From the NCBI GenBank assembly GCA_003153055.1, contig PMBV01000097.1:7445-25482 (forward strand): DNA of 18,038 nucleotides. Direction: 5' to 3'. Made by a program: the position numbers and the translations under genes. The DNA comes from Myxococcales bacterium. Lineage in GTDB: Bacteria > Myxococcota > Myxococcia > Myxococcales > Myxococcaceae. The notes under the pieces were generated by a model that saw only the letters and a program-made list of their open reading frames with translations, ran no database searches and was not told where the DNA came from. This document shows positions 13,761-18,038 of the stretch, one piece after another (position 1 is the first letter of the stretch; each line of letters opens with the position of its first letter).

Positions 13761-13808
13761 GGGGGTGGGGCTGGGGCTGGGGCTGGTGGGGCTGGTGCTG
13801 GGGCTGAG
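13761..13808 (+). repeat. G-rich tandem repeat, G-quadruplex-prone
   Basis: Four G-runs follow closely (GGGGGTGGGGCTGGGGCTGG, 13761-13780, continuing as GGCTGGTGGGGCTGG and on). The unit GGGGCT is repeated irregularly. It starts 34 bp after the stop of the TPR lipoprotein on the same strand and touches the tip of the inverted repeat. Quadruplex formation is inference from the sequence pattern. Confidence 0.65.
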
Positions 13809-14067
13809 GCACCTCTCGTCCGCAGTGGACCGACTTCGGTTTGGGCGTTTGGTCCCCCACTCTCCCCCGCCCCTCGCCCGCCGGGCAAGGGGGGCCCGCT
13901 CATAGGGCCGCGGGGCCCGGGACGACCGCACTGCCGAACGGTCTGCCTCTCGGTGGCTGAACGCTCGAGTGGCGTGGCGGCTCCCCCGGGCCTCCACAAC
14001 CGCCCTCGTTCACTCTGAGCCTCGAGCTTCTGGGTTCAGGCAATGCCCTTCGTCTTCGGCCCTCTGC
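13804..14067 (+). repeat. Left arm of a ~600-bp imperfect inverted repeat
   Basis: This 264-bp arm pairs with 14151-14410 across an 83-bp loop. The tip CTGAGGCACCTC (13804-13815) is the exact complement of 14399-14410. Further exact blocks are the 15 bases at 13904-13918 with 14298-14312, CGGGCCTCCAC at 13987-13997 with 14221-14231, the 26 bases at 14024-14049 with 14169-14194, and CCCTCTGC at 14060-14067 with 14151-14158. Blocks keep the same order in both arms and similar spacing, with some divergent stretches between. Confidence 0.85.
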
Positions 14068-14150
14068 CGGTCAACGTCTCGGTTGCACTCCCGTTCAGCG
14101 CCGCCCAGGCAGCTCGCTCGCTGCTCGGAGTCCACCAGTGTCCTTGATCA

Positions 14151-14410
14151 GCAGAGGGTAGAAGACCGAGGGCATTGCCTGAACCCAGAAGCTCTCGAGT
14201 CAGAGTGAACTGGGGCGGTGGTGGAGGCCCGAACGAAACGTCACGCCCAGCCAACGTTCAATCACCCGGGAGAGGATAGGGGCACTGCGGTCGTCTGGGG
14301 CCCCGCGGCCCTGAGAGCGGGACCCCCCTCGCCGGGGCGAGGGGTCAGGGGGAGTGGCGGCCGTCCGCCCGGACAAAAGACGTTGGCACTGCGGTCATGA
14401 GGTGCCTCAG
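14151..14410 (-). repeat. Right arm of the ~600-bp imperfect inverted repeat
   Basis: This 260-bp arm is complementary in order to 13804-14067. The innermost and outermost blocks match best, and the middle (14221-14300) still aligns with small gaps. The arms read as two diverged copies of one element of about 260 bp placed head to head. The outer tip GAGGTGCCTCAG is repeated once more just outside the arm. No target-site duplication is evident and no transposase is present. Confidence 0.85.
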
Positions 14411-14458
14411 GTACCGCCCGGACCAAAGAACGTTGAGGTTCCTCAGGTACCGCCTGGA
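14399..14458 (+). repeat. Direct repeat of the element tip, 36-bp period
   Basis: GAGGTGCCTCAGGTACCGCC begins at 14399 and GAGGTTCCTCAGGTACCGCC at 14435, differing at one base. Each is followed by a similar CGGA/TGGA end. The second copy stops two bases before the stop codon of the histidine kinase. CCGCCCGGACAAAAGACGTT upstream is a relative of CCGCCCGGACCAAAGAACGTT between the copies, so the element end seems to have been duplicated. Confidence 0.75.
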
Positions 14459-14459
14459 C

Positions 14460-15461
14460 TCACGCCCCCGGTGGCCTGAACCGCACCCGTCCCGTCGTAC
14501 CCCCGGCACGGCTCAGCTCCAGCTTGGAGTCGAGCTGCCGACTCAACGTCTCCAGCAGCTCGAGCCCGAGCCCGGGCGTCGCGTGCTCGACCATTCCGAT
14601 GCCGTCGTCTCGCACGGCGAGCTCCACCTGGTCCCCATCTTGACTGGCGCTCACCACGATGCACCCCTTCCCACTGGGAAACGCGTGCTTCAGCGAGTTG
14701 GTCAACAGCTCGTTGACGATGAGCCCGCAAGGCACCGCCGACTCGAGCGGGAGCTGCAGCCCCTCCTGCACCTCGAGGCTGAGATTGACCCCGGTGCCCC
14801 AGGAGGCCGCCACGTGCGAGGTGAGGGCGGCGAAATACTCGCACACGTCGATGCGGGCCGGCTCGGTAGAGAGCTGCAGGAGGTCGTGCACCAGCGAGAT
14901 GGAGTGCACCCGGTTCTGCGTCTCGCGCAGCACCTTGGCCGCGGGCGAGTCACCTACGCTGGCGACCTGCAGGTTCAAGAGGCTCGAGATGACCTGGAGG
15001 TTGTTCTTCACCCGGTGGTGCACCTCGCGCAGCAGCATCTCCTTCGCCTCGAGCGCTGAGCGGAGCTGCTCGGCCTCTCGCAGCCGCTCGGTGATGTCGA
15101 TGAGGGAGCTGAGGACGAAGACCCGCCCGCCGATGGGCATCGGGTTGAGGCCAATCTCGACGGGGACCTCTGAGCCGTCCTTTCGCCGGCCGAAGAGGTC
15201 TCGGCCCACCCCCATCAGCCGAGCGCTGGGGGCGTCCCCATAGGCCCGGCGGAACTCCGTATGCCGAACGAAGCGCTGGGGCACCAGCAACTCGATCTTC
15301 TGCCCGATGAGCTCCTCCTTGCCGTAGCCGAACAGCCGCAAGACGTAGGCGTTCGCCAGCACGATGGTTCCGCCGTCGTCGATGAGGAGCATGCCCGTCG
15401 GGGCCGCCTCCAGCGCGAGGCGGAAGTGCTCGTCTGCGAGCTGAACGGGGCTCGAAACCAT
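14460..15461 (-). CDS. PAS-domain sensor histidine kinase, HisKA_2 type
   Basis: This is a 333-residue cytosolic kinase from ATG 15461; a GTG at 15503 would add 14 residues, and neither start has a clear binding site. A PAS domain occupies about 10-125 (FRLALEAAPTGMLLIDDGG, FGYGKEELIG, RRKDGSEVPVEI), ending in the usual DITERLREAE linker. The dimerisation/phosphoacceptor part is EVHHRVKNNLQVISSLL (146-162) with His149, the HisKA_2 signature. The ATPase domain has an N-box (IVNELLTNSLKHAFP), DDGIGM (285-290) and GLGLELL (297-303). All catalytic elements are intact. There are no membrane helices, so it senses a cytosolic cue or a ligand in PAS. No response regulator is present nearby, so it is an orphan. 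It converges on the TPR lipoprotein gene, with the long inverted repeat in between. Confidence 0.93.
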   Translation of the reverse strand: MVSSPVQLADEHFRLALEAAPTGMLLIDDGGTIVLANAYVLRLFGYGKEELIGQKIELLVPQRFVRHTEFRRAYGDAPSARLMGVGRDLFGRRKDGSEVPVEIGLNPMPIGGRVFVLSSLIDITERLREAEQLRSALEAKEMLLREVHHRVKNNLQVISSLLNLQVASVGDSPAAKVLRETQNRVHSISLVHDLLQLSTEPARIDVCEYFAALTSHVAASWGTGVNLSLEVQEGLQLPLESAVPCGLIVNELLTNSLKHAFPSGKGCIVVSASQDGDQVELAVRDDGIGMVEHATPGLGLELLETLSRQLDSKLELSRAGGTTGRVRFRPPGA

Positions 15462-15582
15462 GGCGTCGGACGAGGAGTAACGACCCACCCCAGCGCCCGC
15501 CACGTCGGGCCGTCACCGCTCGCGCCTCCTCCCATGCTCGCTGAAGTCGGGCGGCGCGCCACAAGACGCTCCGGGCCCCGGC

Positions 15583-18006
15583 TCAGCCCCGCACGAGCCG
15601 CAGCACCGTGCGCCCGTAGCGCTCCACGAACTTCGGCCCCACGCCGCTCACCCGCAGCAAAGCGTCTTCGCTCGCCGGCTCGGCCGCCGCGATGGCCGCC
15701 ATCGCCCGGTCGGTCATGATGCGGAACGCTGGCACTCCGAGGGAGCGGGCCGTCGCCTTCCGCCACTCCCTGAGCCGCTCGGTCCTCCCGGCATCGGCCA
15801 CGACCGTCGGAGTCCGAGTGCGCTTTCGCGGTCCTCCTCGGTGGGCCGCCGCCTCGACCGCCGCCTCGAGCATGAAGGCCTCTCCCTTCAGCGCGCTCCT
15901 CCCCCCAGGCAGCAGGTTCGCCCGCCGGAAACGAATGACCTTCCCATCCTTGGCGAACTCGTCGTCGCTCAGGCTCAGCGCCTTGGCGCGCACCATCGCC
16001 GCCAGCACTCGCTCGAAGGCGTTCCGCTCGACTTCTTCGTTCGGACACAGGCGCCGATACAGCGTGCCGGTGGACAGCGCGTCGCAGCGCTCCAGCTCCT
16101 CCAGGAGGCCCTCGGCCAGCACCCGCTCTTTGCCCGTGGGAGCGCGGAAGCTGCGACCGACCGCCTCGTGAGGCCGGCATGCGTCGCACTGCCCACAGGG
16201 GCGACCGTCGCGGGTGTCGCCGAAGTGCCGCACCAGGCGCGTCATGCGGCAATCACTCGACTGCGCGAAGTCCAGCACCTCGGCCAATTGGGCCTCGCGA
16301 TGCGCGCGCATGGCCTCGTAGCTCTTCTGCCAGCCAACCTTGCCGGGGCGCACCAGGTCGTCGCGGTCGATCAGCACCCCGCCGTGAATCCACAGCTTGT
16401 CGAGGGCCGGCTCGGCCACCTCGGCGTCGAGCTCGGTGCTCGACAACAACGCCTCTCGGGGGATGCCGGCCGCGGGGACGTCTGACGCCAGGGCTTCGAG
16501 CTCCCGGGTAGGCGGGTAGTCGCGATCGAGGAAGGTCTCGTGCAGCTTCTGGTCGCTCCAGGCGTAGAGGAGCAGCGCCCGAGAGGGCTTCCCGTCTCGG
16601 CCCGCCCGGCCGATTTCCTGGTAGTAGCCCTCGAGGCTCCCCGGCAGGCCCATGTGTATGACCATGCGGATGTCGGCCTTGTCGATGCCCATCCCGAAGG
16701 CCACCGTGGCCACCACCACCTCGAGACGACCGCCGAGGAACGCCTCCTGGACCGACGAGCGGAGCCCCGCCTCGAGGCCCGCATGGTACGCGGCCGCCCG
16801 ATGGCTCCGCGCCAGTTCCTGCGCCACGTCTTCAGCCATCTGCCGGCTGGGCACGTACACCAGGGCCGGGAGCCTCCCGGGCTCACCCAGCGCCCGCTTC
16901 ACCTCGTCGAGCCGGGACCTGCGGGGGCACTCCAGCGCCTCGAGCGCGAGGTTGTCGCGGCGGAACCCACGAATGAAGCGCCGGGCCGCGGGCACTCCGA
17001 GTTGCTGCAGAATGTCGCTCTGCACTCGCTGGGTGGCCGTCGCCGTCAGGGCGAGCACCGGCGCCGGCTTGAGCAGCGGAAGCCGACTGCCGAGCAAACG
17101 GTACTCGGGACGGAAGTCATGACCCCAGTGTGAGATGCAGTGGGCCTCGTCGACGGCCACCAGGGTCGGCGGCCGACGGGCCAGGAACTCGGGGAAGCCC
17201 GGCACTGACAGCCGCTCCGGCGCGATGGTGAGGAAGTCGAGCTTCCCGTCGAGGTAGGCCCGGCATACCGCTCGCGACTCCTCGCGGCTCCGGCCCGAAT
17301 GAATGCGCTCGGCGGCGAAGCCCTGGGCCTTCAGCTTGGCTGTCTGGTCCTCCATCAGCGCAATGAGGGGGCTGATGACCAGCGTCGTGCCCCCGCGCAC
17401 CACGCCCGGCAGCTGGTAGCACAGTGACTTGCCGCTCCCCGTCGGCATCACCAGCAGCGCGTCGGAGCCGTCGGCCACCGCCTGGCATACCTCCTCTTGA
17501 AACGGGCGAAAGGCCGAGAAGCCGAAGCGCTCCTCGAGGACCTCGTGGAGGCGCGGCGACGAGGGGCTCCCCGGACTCGGTGTCGTTTGGGAGGGGAGGC
17601 GCGCGGACGTCAAGGCACTCGTCCTACTCGGGTTCTCCCGAGCGATGCCAGCGCCTCTTGCCGGCGGCGGGCTCGCTGGCTCCGGGTCGGCGTGGGGCCC
17701 TGCTCCGTCTTCTGCCCGAGGAGCCGGGGCCGTCCTGGCAGCCCCACGCGCCGGGTGGGAGGTCGCCCTCGGCAGAGACAGGCTGCGTGCGCCGACCTCC
17801 GCAGGAGCCTCGACGGCGGGCGGACGTGCTGACGCGACGTCGTCGTGTGTCCTAGGAGACTGGTGTTGAACGCCGACCGAGCCCGAACGCCGAGGTGCGA
17901 GCCGCGCGAGGAAGAGGCCCGCAGGAATACTTGTCGGTATTTCAAGGGCCTCTGACGATGCCCGGCGAAGCAGATCGGCGTTCCGGCGACCGAGTGCGTT
18001 TGACAC
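15583..18006 (-). CDS. recQ: RecQ-family ATP-dependent DNA helicase
   Basis: This 3'-5' helicase acts in recombination and replication-fork repair. The core starts near residue 152 (RLHEVLEERFGFSAFRPFQ). Walker A is PTGSGKS (188-194), DEAH is 286-289, the aromatic-rich loop SHWGHDFRPEY is 292-302 and motif VI is QEIGRAGRDG (463-472). The zinc site has Cys586, 604, 607 and 610. A winged-helix part follows, then an HRDC domain (about 744-805). All RecQ parts are present. Residues 1-150 are Pro/Ala/Ser-rich and disordered, with weaker third-position bias than the rest. The GTG at 18006 has a TAGGA site, but TTG 17613, with AGGA eight bases before it, would give a 676-residue protein closer to usual RecQ length. 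Identity is certain; the start is not. It reads in the same direction as the histidine kinase gene, with 121 bp between it and the kinase ATG. Confidence 0.93.
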   Translation of the reverse strand: MSNALGRRNADLLRRASSEALEIPTSIPAGLFLARLAPRRSGSVGVQHQSPRTHDDVASARPPAVEAPAEVGARSLSLPRATSHPARGAARTAPAPRAEDGAGPHADPEPASPPPARGAGIARENPSRTSALTSARLPSQTTPSPGSPSSPRLHEVLEERFGFSAFRPFQEEVCQAVADGSDALLVMPTGSGKSLCYQLPGVVRGGTTLVISPLIALMEDQTAKLKAQGFAAERIHSGRSREESRAVCRAYLDGKLDFLTIAPERLSVPGFPEFLARRPPTLVAVDEAHCISHWGHDFRPEYRLLGSRLPLLKPAPVLALTATATQRVQSDILQQLGVPAARRFIRGFRRDNLALEALECPRRSRLDEVKRALGEPGRLPALVYVPSRQMAEDVAQELARSHRAAAYHAGLEAGLRSSVQEAFLGGRLEVVVATVAFGMGIDKADIRMVIHMGLPGSLEGYYQEIGRAGRDGKPSRALLLYAWSDQKLHETFLDRDYPPTRELEALASDVPAAGIPREALLSSTELDAEVAEPALDKLWIHGGVLIDRDDLVRPGKVGWQKSYEAMRAHREAQLAEVLDFAQSSDCRMTRLVRHFGDTRDGRPCGQCDACRPHEAVGRSFRAPTGKERVLAEGLLEELERCDALSTGTLYRRLCPNEEVERNAFERVLAAMVRAKALSLSDDEFAKDGKVIRFRRANLLPGGRSALKGEAFMLEAAVEAAAHRGGPRKRTRTPTVVADAGRTERLREWRKATARSLGVPAFRIMTDRAMAAIAAAEPASEDALLRVSGVGPKFVERYGRTVLRLVRG

Positions 18007-18038
18007 CAGTTTCCTAGAGCGCCGAACAGGTTGCCCGA

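Larger units (their letters stand above)
13728..14459. other. Non-coding intergenic region made mainly of one long inverted repeat
   Basis: There are 732 bp between convergent genes. Open frames here look like chance products of very high GC: none has a binding site, a signal or a recognisable family. The content is a G-rich tract (13761-13808), an imperfect inverted repeat (13804-14410) and a short direct repeat (14399-14458). Confidence 0.8.

Noticed and set aside
13969..14208. Small open frames inside the inverted repeat
   Set aside because: No ribosome binding site, no family, and the composition is explained by the repeat itself.
13804..14410. Insertion sequence with transposase
   Set aside because: No transposase-like protein in any frame and no clear target-site duplication at the arm ends; only a foldback or MITE-like reading remains possible.
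14399..14458. CRISPR array
   Set aside because: Only two full repeat units with a 12-base interval, and no cas genes in the window.

Overview
The window looks like chromosomal DNA of a myxobacterium (Myxococcota, probably the Myxococcus/Archangium/Cystobacter side). The base composition is very GC-rich with strong G/C third positions. There are several exported lipoproteins and exported TPR proteins, a membrane-anchored Ser/Thr kinase with the HRDVSPQN catalytic loop common in myxobacterial kinases, C-terminal PEGA-like domains, and a divergent PilZ-like protein. This assignment rests on content and style only; there is no rRNA or other marker in view.

Layout. Positions 1-407 (minus) hold the N-terminal part of a GIY-YIG-like protein cut by the window edge, separated by a perfect hairpin (477-504) from a group III phosphofructokinase (524-1723, minus). 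A divergent exported protein with a C-terminal membrane anchor follows (1824-2582, plus), converging on a Gly/Ala-rich repetitive protein (minus, ends at 2603) whose 5' end looks damaged. Positions 3599-5725 carry an exported rhodanese-domain protein and a beta-helix lipoprotein, both plus. Positions 5786-10093 carry three minus genes in a tight run (exported TPR-like membrane protein, alpha/beta hydrolase, Fe-S molybdopterin oxidoreductase), divergent from the PEGA kinase at 10160-11875. Then come the PilZ-like protein, a tiny Cys-rich lipoprotein and an overlapping TPR lipoprotein (to 13727).

The gap 13728-14459 is non-coding and holds the most striking structure: a very long imperfect inverted repeat (arms of about 260 bp, 83-bp loop, 607 bp in all) with a G-rich tract on one side and a short direct repeat on the other. 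It lies exactly between two convergent genes, the TPR lipoprotein and a PAS/HisKA_2 histidine kinase (14460-15461, minus). A RecQ helicase (15583-18006, minus) ends the window.

How the genes work together: the clearest functional groups are (a) hydrolase plus molybdoenzyme, which are only a few bases apart or overlap; (b) the divergent exported TPR protein and Ser/Thr kinase, with a PilZ-like protein downstream of the kinase, which suggests an envelope signalling locus; and (c) the translationally coupled lipoprotein pair. I see no phage, CRISPR, tRNA, rRNA or complete insertion sequence. I did not find a convincing new multi-gene system; the long inverted repeat and the possibly truncated repetitive protein are the best leads.
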